The notes: generated by a model from the sequence alone, not told the origin. 64,000 nt of DNA from Astropecten irregularis (GCA_963971285.1 OZ020250.1:17450783-17514782), one strand, 5' to 3'. Counted from the first letter of the stretch, positions 26,801 through 33,990 are shown. Numbers and translations: made by a program.

Positions 26801-29800
26801 AGCCGCCCGTCACTATTTCCAACCGGCCTTCCTCTAATAACCTGCACACAACATGGGTGCAAATTTGGCAGTCAGTTCAATGATAAACACAATCAAACAA
26901 GGTTTAAAGGTATGATACATGATTGGTAAAGGTCACAGAACAGCACTCAAACTTTGTCTGATCCAACATGTACATTAAATGATAAACCTGTGAACATTTG
27001 AGCTCAATTGGACATCTGAGTCACAAGAAAATAGCGAAAACTGTCTCCATTTTTATTATAAAACATAAAAAATTGAATTTGATCTTACCCCGAGATCAAA
27101 ACTGTTTTCGTTCTTTGATTTACTCATTTCTGCATTACATCATTTTAGGTAGAAATATTTAAACGGCATGTTTCTACCAGCACCATATTCATACCCTGAA
27201 AGTCAAAAGTAAATCTGTGAACATTTTTGTTTGGGTATGTTACCAATCCTGTGCTCAAGCACAAAATTAGCTAAAGCTTGAAAAGTCTTCCTTGATCAAA
27301 CAGGATTGCCAACCAAATTTTCATGTGATGTTTACTGCTTTTGAATTGTATTCAGCCATTGTTTGCTGAGCATAACATTCACAAGGAGTTTTTGTCGGCA
27401 TGCTGATTTTATTTACAAAGGCTTTTGGTGCTTAAACAAATTTTGGTGCTTAAGCAGCTCTATGAAAGTGGCCTCTGATTCTACACAAGGCTATGGACGT
27501 TTATGAAACGGAGGCTCGGACTCAGGCTCCAGCTCTGACATCCATGTGCTGAAAATATAGGTTGTGGTTTTTCATTGAAGCTGAAACTGTTTCCCTTTTC
27601 AAACCAGAGAATCTACTTCCAAACCCCAGCCAAAAGCCTCTATTTTGGTACCCATTATTTCATGAAATGGAGCCGGAGCCTGAGACAGAGCCTGAGCCTC
27701 TGTTTCGTAAACGCCCTAAGAAATAGGGCCCACCCGGCAGCCATTACAAGCTCCCACCTTTTGGTGATGTCTTTACTCTGCTGACTCGTCTGATACCACC
27801 ACATGGAGAAGTAAGATATCTCCGCCCAGATGAACTTCATCTTAGGGTGTTCCTGCAGTTTCACCACCATGTTGTCCAGAATGTGCAACGTCTGATCGGC
27901 AAAGTACTTGTCTACAGTCTTCAACCAACCTGTGTGTTGGTTGTCCAGCGCCCACATAAAAGAGCAAGCAAGGAGAAAAGCAAAAATGAAATAATAATGA
28001 TACTACCGGTAAGTGCTTTTCACAAGTGGTGCTATCCAAAATATCAGGGTTGGAATCAGGTCAAACCCCAAGATTTATTTCAACCCTTTTCACACTTGAA
28101 AAGTTTCAACCTCGAGCCAACCCGGGTAGGACAATCTAGCAGGTGGATCGATACCAACCCTGGGGCCGATTTCACTAACGTTTTGCGATCATCGCTAAAG
28201 CCCAAATCCTTTGCTAAATTGAAAATCGATCGCTGCTTTCCGTAGAAATTTTCCATTTAGCAAAGGATTTGGGCTTTAGTGAAGGATTTGGGCTTTAGCG
28301 ATGATCGCAAAACGTTAGTGAAATCGGCCCCTGGTCCTCAGGGTTGAAAATCTCAACCCAGTTCCAAACTGCATTTTTCACCATGATCCATGGTCACCTG
28401 ATTAAAAGGCGTCCTCCAATTGGTCAATGCGCACATTGTGATTGACACGACGGAAGGGTTCATTGTACAGCATGATGGGAAGTCTGTAGAATCTACTGAT
28501 GTTACATGGACACTGGTACATATATGCTTTAGCTTGGTAAAATGACCCATGTACAATGTATTGATTTTCATACCTGGATCATTGTGCGAGTGAGGTACTA
28601 CAAAGACTTTGAGTGGGTCTTCATTCCACTGATTGGGTTCGTATCGAATGTCGTAGCCTTGCTTCCATACACCGCCGTCCGGATTATCAAAGCTGAGCGT
28701 ATTGTACACATCCAGCATCTGTGAACAATATAACAATACAAGTAAAGTAATAAACTGCTGCAAACTGCTCATCAACCCCAAGTAATGACCTAGAATATAT
28801 AAAATGCTTGGCAGTTAGGAGGGCCTGATGCTTCAATCCTAGCAGGACCTTTCTAAAGGGGCTAGGCTAAATGACAAGAGGACAAGAACATGCAAGTAGA
28901 GATATAAAAGAAAGGGATCCTGGTCATTTCCCCAGTGCCCCAGGTCATTATCTTCCTGCCCTTGGTCATTCCCTTGCCCTTGTAGCCCTGTTCAAGGTCA
29001 CAGAGACCCTGATCTTTGCCCCGGTGCCCCAGGTCATTATCATCCTGCCCCTGGTCATTGGCTTGCCCTTGTAGCCCTGGTCAATGCCACAGTGACCCTG
29101 ATCTTTGCCCCAGGTCATTATCATCCTGCCCTTGATCATTGCCTTGCCCTTGTAGCCCTGGTCAAGGCCACAGTGACCCTGATCTTTGCCCCAGTGCCCC
29201 AGGTCATTATCATCCTGCCCCTTGGTCATTCCCTTGCCCTTGTAGCCCTGTTCAAGGTCACAGAGACCCTGATCTTTGCCCCGGTGCCCCAGGTCATTAT
29301 CATCCTGCCCATGGTCATTGCCTTGCCCTTGTAGCCCTGGTCAATGCCACAGTGACCCTGATCTTTGCCCCGGTGCCCCAGGTCATTATCATCCTGCCCC
29401 TGGTTATTGCCTTGCCCTTGTAGCCCTGGTCAAGGCCACAGTGACCCTGATCTTTGCCCCGGTGCCCCAGGTCATTATCTTCCTGCCCCTGGTCATTGCC
29501 TTGCCCTTGTAGCCCTGGTCAAGGTCACAGTGACCCTGATCTTTGCCCCGGTGCCCCAGGTCATTATCTTCCTGCCCCTGGTCATTGCCTTGCCCTTGTA
29601 GACCTGGTCAAGGCCACAGTGACCCTGATCTTTGCCCCGGTGCCCCAGGTCATTATCTTCCTGCCCCTGGTCATTGCCTTGCCCTTGTAGCCCTGGTCAA
29701 GGCCACAGTGACCCTGATCTTTGCCCCGGTGCCCCAGGTCATTATCATCTTGCCCCTGGTCATTGCCTTGCCCTTGTAACCCTGGTCAATGCCACAGTGA

Positions 29801-31714
29801 CCCGGATCGTTGGCTCAAAGCCCCTGGTCAATGCCTTAGAAACCCTAGTCATTATCTTGTAGCCCCTGGTCATTGCCTTAGTGCCCCCTTCAAAAGCTCC
29901 AACAATATTTTTCAGTTTCTCTCAAAGAACTGCCCTTTATGCACTGACTACTGTCAGTGTTGCAGCTACACTTGTTTAATCGGGACACTGGCTCTACCAT
30001 GAGCAATCTTCTAAACTGTCTCGATAGAGTAACAAGAGAGCTCCATCACATCATACCTGCACATCCACATTGTTCCCGTTGGGCGCTGCACCAAACGCAC
30101 ACTCCTCTTCGCCGATTTCGGCCTTGGCCACACTGACCGACGGCATTGGCTTCCAGTTCTGCTTCCCCGGCTGTTTCGCTTCGTCCACCTGCACCGGCTG
30201 GTGCACTGGCTCCACCACCTTCTTTTCCGATTCCGCTCCTTTCTGATGATCGGCGGCCGAATTGCCGGAATCCAGGTTTGGCAGCTTGAAGGACACGTCC
30301 CCTTTGTTCAGAGATATGATGGCATTCCGAAGCTGGTTGATCGTCTCGTGGTTGTTCGAGAGGTCGGATTCCAGGGCAGCTATTTTCAGATTGAGCTGCT
30401 CAATCTCCTCCTGCAAAAGAATTTATGTTTTTATTAAATATCCAGTCAAATCTGCTCAAAATTTCAAAGATAAAATAAATCTTCATATAACAACAAGGTA
30501 TAAAATTGACTGGATAATAGCACTCCGCACTTGTGCTAAAAATAGCACACTAACTCAGACAAACATTGCAACCATGCAAATGTGTGGTGTGCGCACGCGC
30601 GTGCACGCATGGTGTACACTACATGTGTGAGTCAATGTTTGTCTGACATCCGGGGATTTTGTACACTCATGTGACTTCATTAGTGAGAAGCGCTATTTTA
30701 AGTAATTGAAAAGCGAACAGAAACAAATTGACTGGAGCGGGATTTGAACCAGCGACCTCCGGAATACTGAACCGGTGCTCTTATCAATTGCATTGCAAGT
30801 AGACTTGCTGACTGATCAGTCATAGAGTTCCAACTTCATTTAAGATACTAGCCAACAAGTACAGTGGAACGCCACTATAACAAACACCGCAATACCCAAC
30901 ATTTGGCTATACCCAACATCATCCTTGGCTCCCAATATTTTTTTATGTACAATGTATAGGCCTGCTGAACAGTGATCACTCTATCAAACAACCACTATAA
31001 CGAATAATTTCTGTGCATCCTGATGTGTTCGGTATAGTGGCGTTCCACTGTAATGAGGTAAGTGCACCTTATGGCAGCCACAAGCCAGTGACTGCAGCCG
31101 TTTCCATAGACCTGCGTGTTATTTGCAGCCGCAGCCAGAGATTTGGGACACAGCCATATAGTAAAACCTCGATAACTCAAACCTCAAGGGAATGAATGTA
31201 AACTTTGAGTTATCCAGACTTTGACTAACGCAACTTGAATTGTCAAGTCGTCTTCACACAGGTTTGTGCACATAAAGTAGTTGGATCGACTCACAATAGA
31301 AGTGGCATGTTATATAGCCCAAATTGCATGTACACGTACTTCATTTTCAATTATATACCTGTAGCACCTGATAAGGACAGACTCGGCTATGATTTTTTTC
31401 ATTGTTCGGAGGGAAAAAAATTGACTTAAGCAGGGTTTTGGACACAGGTAATTTGACATAGGGAAGTATTTTTGTACACAAAAGTCTATTTTTTCGGCGG
31501 GAACAAAGCATCACTTTGAGTTAAGTGGACTTTTGAGTTATCCAAGTTTGAGTTATTGAGGTTTTACTGTACTCACTTGTGAAAACTGCTGCAGCTGAGT
31601 GTCGTGAGGCCCCCGAGGATCGGAGAACGATCCCGTCTGGTCCAGCATCAGATACATGGAGACGATGACGACAAAGAAAATGGCCGCCCCCATGAGGGCC
31701 ATGTAGGTCTTCAT
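8664..31714 (-). CDS. MAN2A1: Golgi alpha-mannosidase II (GH38), complete 22-exon gene
   Basis: The enzyme trims two mannoses (alpha-1,3 and alpha-1,6) from GlcNAcMan5GlcNAc2 in the Golgi, committing N-glycans to the complex type. Coding exons, 5' to 3' on the minus strand: 31714-31577, 30410-30057, 28718-28574, 27929-27758, 26841-26714, 25235-25062, 24187-24001, 23479-23302, 22976-22774, 21652-21467, 20659-20551, 19935-19865, 19223-19058, 18453-18317, 17670-17565, 16404-16282, 15464-15353, 14469-14333, 13155-13014, 12304-12114, 9438-9130, 8816-8664. They sum to 3621 nt, an exact 1206 codons plus stop, and every junction is GT-AG with matching phase. Visible parts: short cytosolic tail, membrane anchor (about residues 8-25), coiled-coil stem (47-80), HSHNDPG (207-213), AIDPFG (321-326), PLGDDFRY (456-463), QHHDAITGT (602-610). 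Human MAN2A1 is 1144 residues (recalled), so the length is normal. MAN2A1 and MAN2A2 are vertebrate duplicates; this may be the single ancestor of both. Confidence 0.95.
8928..9058 (+). mobile_element. tRNA-derived SINE C, copy 1
   Basis: B-box-like CCGGGTTCGAGTCCTGG followed by CCACAAGTGGATT and CGTGGGTTTCACCCAGAATA. Includes a short CTGATTC triplication. Just upstream of exon 21's downstream donor. Confidence 0.6.
9130..9438 (-). CDS. MAN2A1: MAN2A exon 21
   Basis: Encodes 103 residues including [14 protein letters not shown] and [14 protein letters not shown], matching human LPCDIHLVNLRT and LILHRKGFDC. Acceptor gacgcag at 9439-9440, donor gtaagatgg. The preceding intron is about 2.7 kb. 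Confidence 0.94.
9498..9663. mobile_element. Tc1/pogo-like MITE, CAGTGGAATGCC ends
   Basis: Ends CAGTGGAATGCCACTATAAC and GTTATAGCAGCGGCCCACTG with TA flanks. Just upstream of MAN2A exon 21. Confidence 0.7.
10333..10579. mobile_element. AGGCTC fold-back MITE, copy 2
   Basis: Inverted orientation of the core; ends TTTACGAAACGGAGGCC and GTTTCGTAAAGGA. The right arm has changed to iterated AAGCCC. Confidence 0.65.
11833..11943. mobile_element. Second copy of the GGATCCGGATCC palindromic element
   Basis: Ends GCGCCTGTTTGTTTAA and TTAAACACACAGGCCCT; one GATCCGGATCC block remains. Lies in the MAN2A intron between exons 20 and 21. Confidence 0.6.
12114..12304 (-). CDS. MAN2A1: MAN2A exon 20
   Basis: Encodes [20 protein letters not shown], almost identical to the family signature MDRRLMQDDNRGLEQG. 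I end it at GDK with donor gtgagg at 12113, which keeps phase 0 with exon 21. The frame stays open past the donor to 11943, so an alternative end cannot be excluded. Confidence 0.88.
12419..12484. other. Short inverted repeat (hairpin)
   Basis: CCGAGGTGTTGGAAGTT and AACTTCCAACACCGAGGG face each other around GACAAACTTGTTGAC. Function unknown; probably a MITE remnant. Confidence 0.5.
12700..12870 (+). mobile_element. tRNA-derived SINE B, copy 1
   Basis: tRNA-like 3' half GTGGATTCGAATCCCACCTG followed by a GAAGGGCAAGCCTAATTT tail. The 5' half is degraded. Confidence 0.6.
13014..13155 (-). CDS. MAN2A1: MAN2A exon 19
   Basis: Encodes [20 protein letters not shown]. Two in-frame acceptors 6 nt apart (ccag or cttcag) would include or omit Leu-Gln. 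The longer form aligns better with human IQPRMTLSKLP. Donor gtgagt; ends in phase 1. Confidence 0.92.
13219..13509. mobile_element. CAATTTCAT MITE with internal 29-bp triplication
   Basis: Ends GGGCCAATTTCATAGAGCTG and CTCTATGAAATTGGCCCC. CAGCCAAAACTCCTTGTGA is repeated three times near 13297-13383, unlike the other copies. Confidence 0.72.
13972..14115 (+). mobile_element. tRNA-derived SINE C, copy 2
   Basis: CCGGGTTCGAGTCTGGCTCG, CCACAAGTGGATTGGGTTTT and CCCAGAATATTACTCTTGGG, the same tail as the copy at 8928. Confidence 0.6.
14208..14267. repeat. Microsatellites (AAT)n and (AAC)n
   Basis: AATAATAATAATAA followed closely by eight or so CAA/AAC triplets, 65 bp from MAN2A exon 18. Confidence 0.85.
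14333..14469 (-). CDS. MAN2A1: MAN2A exon 18
   Basis: Two AG acceptors are visible, after 14470 (tttatag) and 25 nt further in (ttctcag). Only the first keeps phase with exon 17, and it adds VDSQ, matching human IEGQSVEV. Contains [14 protein letters not shown]. Donor gtacgt. Confidence 0.92.
14590..15015. mobile_element. Fold-back GGCCCAATTTCATGGAATCC with inner insertion
   Basis: Left end GGGCCCAATTTCATGGAATCC-type, right end GGATTCATGAAATTGGGGTC. A block rich in CAAGTCAAGTCAC (14640-14780) sits inside and is itself flanked by repeated CTGCTATG-like sequence. A relative of the outer element is at 46682-46930. Confidence 0.55.
15353..15464 (-). CDS. MAN2A1: MAN2A exon 17
   Basis: Encodes [20 protein letters not shown] and FVNHRVTI, conserved strands of the C-terminal beta region. 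Donor gtaagg; ends in phase 1. Confidence 0.93.
15739..16055 (-). mobile_element. tRNA-derived SINE-like element A, full minus copy
   Basis: Best-preserved tRNA-like part in the window. On the minus strand it reads GGGCTGGATAGCTCAGTTGG (A box), then CGGTTCGAATCCC (B box), and the ends GGCTGGA and TCCAGTC can pair as an acceptor stem. The repeat GTGGTTATTTGATGA lies on the upstream side. Confidence 0.78.
16282..16404 (-). CDS. MAN2A1: MAN2A exon 16
   Basis: Encodes [20 protein letters not shown], matching the human YGT...[11 protein letters not shown] motif. Acceptor gtgcag, donor gtttgt; both ends in phase 0. Confidence 0.94.
16443..16515 (-). mobile_element. Element A tail fragment
   Basis: TCATCAAATAACCACAAGGG and a GTCATTGAAAAATGAACAAA stretch: the tail and end of element A without its tRNA part. 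A similar fragment starts near 13778. Confidence 0.55.
16789..17028. mobile_element. AGGCTC fold-back MITE, copy 3
   Basis: Ends GGGCCTTTCTC and GAGAAAGGCCC; the right arm reads GGAGCCGGAGCCGGATCC. The core is in inverted orientation. Confidence 0.65.
17565..17670 (-). CDS. MAN2A1: MAN2A exon 15
   Basis: Encodes [20 protein letters not shown], equivalent to the ITLENSFVLLRFDQTG segment of the human enzyme. Acceptor gcacag, donor gtacgt; ends in phase 0. Confidence 0.92.
17785..18135. mobile_element. TTAA MITE, B type
   Basis: Starts TTAAAGGTATAATACATGAT; interior ACGGTATGTTTCTACCACCA. The right end GTATGTTATCAATCCTGTAC is decayed. Confidence 0.65.
18317..18453 (-). CDS. MAN2A1: MAN2A exon 14
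   Basis: Encodes [17 protein letters not shown], the family's IPPLG-type motif, then a less conserved acidic loop. Donor gtctgg is a weak match to consensus. Ends in phase 2. Confidence 0.88.
18519..19050. mobile_element. TTAA MITE-like mosaic
   Basis: B-type left end after TTAA (18519-18522), followed by a foreign block (CATGGTGACTGTTTGCACTG, also near 62165) and then A-type right-half sequence. It abuts MAN2A exon 13. Confidence 0.55.
19058..19223 (-). CDS. MAN2A1: MAN2A exon 13
   Basis: Encodes [20 protein letters not shown] followed by [10 protein letters not shown], aligning with the YVSSPTVQV beta-domain of human MAN2A1. Donor gtaggtca; ends in phase 0. Confidence 0.94.
19385..19577. 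mobile_element. Palindromic element around 19.48 kb
   Basis: Inverted arms: CATTACTGCAGTGTCCCCGC, GTCTTTTGTCC and CACTCTATAATTACAGGGTG are answered on the right by their complements, centred near 19485. Non-coding, between MAN2A exons 12 and 13. Confidence 0.6.
19614..19792. repeat. GCACTTGCGCTAA repeat family, copy 1
   Basis: Contains AGCACTGCGCACTTGCGCTA, AACATTGCAACCGGCCATGT and GTGTGACGTCATTAGTGCGG. The same blocks recur in reverse at 22616-22755 and in the same order at 30512-30705. Confidence 0.55.
19865..19935 (-). CDS. MAN2A1: MAN2A exon 12 (small, 71 nt)
   Basis: Encodes [20 protein letters not shown], matching by position the linker before the beta-rich C-terminal region. Acceptor cttcag, donor gtaataaa. 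Weakly conserved, but required to keep phase between exons 11 and 13. Confidence 0.82.
20551..20659 (-). CDS. MAN2A1: MAN2A exon 11
   Basis: Encodes [20 protein letters not shown] and then a loop ending NTAFFDV. Acceptor attggcag, donor gtaagtcg; ends in phase 0. Confidence 0.9.
20690..21073. mobile_element. TTAA MITE, diverged
   Basis: Begins TTAAAGGGCATATGTACAGC and ends GTTGCACATGTACTTTAA; inverted ends with TTAA on both sides. Confidence 0.65.
21467..21652 (-). CDS. MAN2A1: MAN2A exon 10: second zinc/catalytic His-Asp motif
   Basis: Encodes [21 protein letters not shown]604 and D605 match the His-Asp pair lining the zinc site in GH38. Donor gtaggt; ends in phase 2. Confidence 0.96.
21770..22460 (+). 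mobile_element. SINE-like element A interrupted by a fold-back transposon
   Basis: Element A sequence runs 21770-21917 and resumes at 22336. The palindrome 21918-22335 sits inside it between two copies of ATGT. The tRNA-like end is degraded after AGCTCAATTG near 22440. Confidence 0.75.
21918..22335. mobile_element. 418-bp fold-back transposon, 206-bp arms, 4-bp target duplication
   Basis: Arms 21918-22123 and 22130-22335 are inverted copies differing at about two positions, separated by a six-base loop (22124-22129). Ends GGGCAATTCC and GGAATTGCCC; ATGT occurs on both sides (21914-21917, 22336-22339). GTAACGGACATGACA occurs near the outer ends and again at the centre. It lies in the MAN2A intron between exons 9 and 10. 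Confidence 0.92.
22774..22976 (-). CDS. MAN2A1: MAN2A exon 9
   Basis: Encodes [17 protein letters not shown] and then [20 protein letters not shown] and [20 protein letters not shown]. This is one of the most conserved stretches of the family. Donor gtgtgtta; ends in phase 2. Confidence 0.95.
23302..23479 (-). CDS. MAN2A1: MAN2A exon 8: second catalytic aspartate
   Basis: Encodes [18 protein letters not shown]. The GDD at 458-460 holds the conserved acid/base aspartate region of GH38. Acceptor gaacag, donor gtaggt; ends in phase 0. Confidence 0.95.
23588..23838. mobile_element. TTAA MITE, left end missing
   Basis: Interior hairpin ATCTTTTAAAAGAT and the right end CAAAGTATGATACTACCTTT. In the MAN2A intron between exons 7 and 8. 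Confidence 0.65.
24001..24187 (-). CDS. MAN2A1: MAN2A exon 7
   Basis: Encodes [20 protein letters not shown] and [12 protein letters not shown], including the cysteines conserved in mannosidase II. Acceptor ctccacag, donor gtaagata; ends in phase 2. Confidence 0.95.
25062..25235 (-). CDS. MAN2A1: MAN2A exon 6: catalytic nucleophile
   Basis: Encodes [21 protein letters not shown]323 in AIDPFG matches the catalytic nucleophile of GH38 enzymes (D204 in Drosophila mannosidase II). [10 protein letters not shown] and EFLWRQNW follow. Donor gtaagaaa; ends in phase 1. Confidence 0.96.
26319..26668. mobile_element. TTAA MITE, B type, complete
   Basis: TTAA at both limits; starts TTAAAGGTATAATACATGAT and ends AATCCTGTACTGTACGTTAA. 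It ends 45 bp before MAN2A exon 5. Confidence 0.72.
26714..26841 (-). CDS. MAN2A1: MAN2A exon 5
   Basis: Encodes [20 protein letters not shown], typical of GH38, then a helix with [10 protein letters not shown]. Acceptor gtgcag, donor gtgagg; ends in phase 1. Confidence 0.95.
26904..27253. mobile_element. TTAA MITE, B type, fused to a CAATTTCAT MITE
   Basis: Left TTAA at 26904-26907. The right end ACCAATCCTGTGCT runs straight into the element at 27254. Confidence 0.65.
27254..27474. mobile_element. CAATTTCAT MITE, left end replaced
   Basis: Reverse-orientation interior (CAGGATTGCCAACCAAATTT) and right end GCAGCTCTATGAAAGTGGCC. Confidence 0.6.
27495..27716. mobile_element. AGGCTC fold-back MITE, copy 4
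   Basis: Ends ACGTTTATGAAACGGAGGCT and CTGTTTCGTAAACGCCCT. It ends about 40 bp from MAN2A exon 4. Confidence 0.7.
27758..27929 (-). CDS. MAN2A1: MAN2A exon 4
   Basis: Completes Gly213, then [13 protein letters not shown]; includes [14 protein letters not shown], a conserved GH38 segment. Acceptor cacacag, donor gtggga; ends in phase 2. Confidence 0.94.
28162..28331. mobile_element. 170-bp fold-back, GGGGCCGATTTCACTAACG ends
   Basis: Inverted arms of more than 50 bp (GTTTTGCGATCATCGCTAAA and its inverse) with GGGGCCGATTTC termini. In the MAN2A intron before exon 4. A truncated relative starts near 23046. Confidence 0.7.
28574..28718 (-). CDS. MAN2A1: MAN2A exon 3: start of GH38 domain with zinc motif
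   Basis: Starts [20 protein letters not shown] and ends with [11 protein letters not shown]209 and D211 correspond to the zinc ligands of GH38 enzymes. Donor gtatgaaaat; ends in phase 1 inside the glycine codon. Confidence 0.95.
28921..29880. repeat. Minisatellite, about 10.5 units of 89 bp, in MAN2A intron 2
   Basis: Unit contains CCCTGATCTTTGCCCCGGTG, CCCCAGGTCATTATC and CATTGCCTTGCCCTTGTAGC. Spacing is 89 bp with one 82-bp unit near 29099. The array decays to the right after 29760. It begins about 200 bp downstream of exon 3's acceptor side. Confidence 0.93.
30057..30410 (-). CDS. MAN2A1: MAN2A exon 2: lumenal stem, residues 47-164
   Basis: Acceptor ttttgcag, donor gtatga, phase 0 at both ends. 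It opens with a heptad-like stretch ([17 protein letters not shown]), a probable coiled coil. A low-complexity hydrophilic stem rich in K, Q, P and V follows. The stem is longer and less conserved than the catalytic part, as is usual for Golgi glycosidases. Confidence 0.9.
30705..30800 (-). mobile_element. SINE-like element A fragment
   Basis: Only the 3' tRNA-like part remains (minus strand: GGTTCAAATCCCGCTCCAGT). In the MAN2A intron between coding exons 1 and 2. Confidence 0.6.
30862..31050. mobile_element. Tc1/pogo-like MITE, CAGTGGAACGCC ends
   Basis: Perfect ends CAGTGGAACGCCACTATA and TATAGTGGCGTTCCACTG, flanked by TA on each side. A second copy is at 9498-9663. Confidence 0.8.
31159..31569. 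mobile_element. pogo/Tc1-like MITE adjoining the MAN2A exon 1 donor
   Basis: Inverted ends TAGTAAAACCTCGATAACTC and GAGTTATTGAGGTTTTACTG with TA on both flanks (31157-31158, 31570-31571). CAGTAAAACCTCG-type ends are typical of pogo-like elements (family knowledge). About 410 bp, non-coding. Confidence 0.78.
31577..31714 (-). CDS. MAN2A1: MAN2A exon 1 (coding): cytosolic tail, membrane anchor, residues 1-46
   Basis: Begins [11 protein letters not shown] and continues into a hydrophobic run ending SMYLMLD, the same layout as the type II signal anchor of vertebrate MAN2A. The donor gtgag is followed directly by TA and a transposon terminus (see the element at 31159-31569). Ends in phase 0. Confidence 0.93.
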
Positions 31715-31900
31715 TTTGGGGATCTTCTCCACTTTCCACAGCTCACTAGCTGAAGAGCAAAATAAAGAGAACCAATGCAGCTACAGCTCATGAGAAATCT
31801 GATTATTAAACATGCAGGTCTGGAGTTTTGTTCATGATTTGTAAAGGGCGCCCTCAATCAGGGATTAAAAGAAAGTATTGCAATTGTGGACTTGTGATGA

Positions 31901-32253
31901 TTAAAGGTACATGTAGTATCATACTTTGGTTCTTGTCAAAGAAATACAGATTCGTGGGCAAAAATATCAAGGAAGATACAGTAAAAGTAATCTGTGAACA
32001 TTTCAGTCACATACGTTGCCTACTTTTTTTAAAAACAGCGAAAAACGGCCACAGTATTTCTTATAAAGTGTTTTCTCTTTTATTTTAGATTTTCGGTCTT
32101 TGTTTGACTAATTCCTGGATAAATACACCATTTCAGGCAGAACAATTTTAACAGCATGTTTCTACCAGCACCATCTTCATACCCTGTAAGTTATACATAA
32201 ATCTGTGAACATTTCTGTTTTGGTCTCTTACCGAAGTATGATACAACCTTTAA
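31901..32253. mobile_element. TTAA MITE, A type, followed head to tail by a truncated B copy
   Basis: TTAA at 31901-31904 and 32250-32253; ends GTATCATACTTTGG and CCGAAGTATGATACAACC. A B-type fragment shares the right TTAA and runs to about 32370. Confidence 0.72.
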
Positions 32254-32813
32254 AGGTACAATACATGATTGGTAAAGGTCATAGAACAGCACTCATACTT
32301 TGTTTGATCAAACATGTACATGAAATAATACACCTGTGAAAATATCAGGTCAATCGGACATCTGACTTGTGTGACTATGTACTGCCTAGTGCCTACTGAA
32401 CTGGTACTTGATGATGCCCCATATGGTTTCAGCATAACCATATGCTAGCCTAATAATATACTAGCCTGCCCTTGGCTAGGGGCCTGGATTTGTGTTGTGT
32501 GATTTCATCTCTTGACTGTCTGACCATAATTATACCCTAGTATTGTCGCGTTGACTGGTTATTTTAACAGGGGGTGCCCTTTAAATGGGTGCATCCACTA
32601 TACTTGATTCGCACGCGCACGGCCGGGATGTGCCCCTTACCACCCCATGATGTTTTGCGCTGTTGTGGGAGCGAGCAATCAGTAATAGACCCTATGGAGC
32701 TTTTTATAGCTCGGGCTGACTCTTGACTAGACTGAGACAGAGTCTGACACTAGTGCCTGTACTTACTATAGTACTACCGATAGTACTACCGACTGTAGTG
32801 AGTAGTGACAATG

Positions 32814-33317
32814 AGGCCGTGTCCCAATTCACTGGCTGCGGCCGCTGACTACTGCCGTGGCTGCAGCTGCGTCTTCAAACTGGATTCAGCCAGTAGAATT
32901 GGGACGTGCCTTCGGTCGCGTAGACGCGCCATTGCGACGATTTGAATCCATACGCGCAACTGAGGTTATGGCAAGCCAAATACTCAATAGTTCGATAAAC
33001 ACTTTTTATAGTTGAAAAACAATCTTTATCGAGATAAAATGTGTTTACTACAGAGTTTTTCTCAAAAAGCAGTGTTTATCATGTCGGAATATAGTGTCTA
33101 TTAGCGAAATACGTGTTTACTCCGATAATAGGGTTTAAAATCGAATTATTTGGCATTTGGCTTGCCATGTAAAGTTGGCCCGGCCACAACGAAGTCACCT
33201 TCCCTTGTGGCTTGATATTCGAGACGTTGCGGCCACAGCCGCAGCCAGTCAATTGGGACGCGGCAACAAGATGGACGCGCTGCCAATTGCTGCAGCCAGT
33301 GAATTGGGACACGGCCT
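32814..33317. mobile_element. 504-bp element with 26-bp perfect inverted ends
   Basis: Left AGGCCGTGTCCCAATTCACT(GGCTGC), right inverse (GCAGCC)AGTGAATTGGGACACGGCCT. An internal CTGGCTGCGGCC repeat links it to the fold-backs at 3648 and 17265. In MAN2A intron 1. Confidence 0.72.
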
Positions 33318-33837
33318 GACAGTCTCAGAGTCAGACTCAGACTAGTCAGAGTCTATTCCTTCCTCCATGTGTTCCTTCCTCCATGGTCTGACTGAGTACA
33401 AACTACAATCAATCATTCAATAATGGTCCAAATAAATTATCATTAAGAATTTAAGTTAATCATTTATCACCTGTAATATTAAAATTAAAGGAAATTATAA
33501 TGCGTCCAGGTGATAAAATAAAATTAAGGTAACGTAAATAAATCAATAAATTGTAATTTTGTACTTTGTATGTAATTTAAATGTAATTTGGAATGCAGTA
33601 CTACCACTGACTACTATTTATCATGATAAACATATGGCAAATCCGGTCTGGTTCCCTGTCCCATTGTAATTTGTGTGCCAACGTCATCGCAGACACGCAC
33701 GATCGACAACACGATCAGACAACGAAAGAAATCTCTTAAAAAATGCTTGAAAATCTGCTTGATCACTCAAATAGCAGTACAAAAACCCTCGAAATTCGTG
33801 TGCACTGAAGATCATGAGTAATAGATCACTTTCTTAC

Positions 33838-33990
33838 CGAGCTAAATGAAGGAAAAGCGACAGTAAACTTCAACGTAGAAATACTCATACGTTACTCGTA
33901 AATACTACAGATGAGGTCAGAGGTCAAACTTGTTGTAGTCTGGCTCTCCGCCGCAGCCACCCACCACCCACTGAGCGTTCCAAAAAAGAG
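33838..33990 (-). other. MAN2A1: Predicted 5' non-coding exon of the alpha-mannosidase II gene
   Basis: On the minus strand a strong donor (AGCTCG then gtaagaaag) falls at 33838/33837. The next acceptor is at 31750/31751, and 35 nt of UTR precede the ATG at 31714. Joining the two leaves an in-frame TAG a few codons upstream of the ATG, which supports that start. The upstream (transcription start) edge is not visible and 33990 is only a rough limit. Confidence 0.5.
33914..33926 (+). promoter_or_regulatory. Perfect DR1 nuclear-receptor element (AGGTCA G AGGTCA)
   Basis: Two exact AGGTCA half-sites are separated by one base, the consensus bound by RXR heterodimers, HNF4 and COUP-TF type receptors. 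Its place in the short divergent promoter makes a function plausible, but nothing here shows binding. Confidence 0.5.

Noticed and set aside
28871-30002. Series of overlapping 78-codon frames
   Set aside because: Phase-shifted readings of the 89-bp minisatellite within a MAN2A intron.
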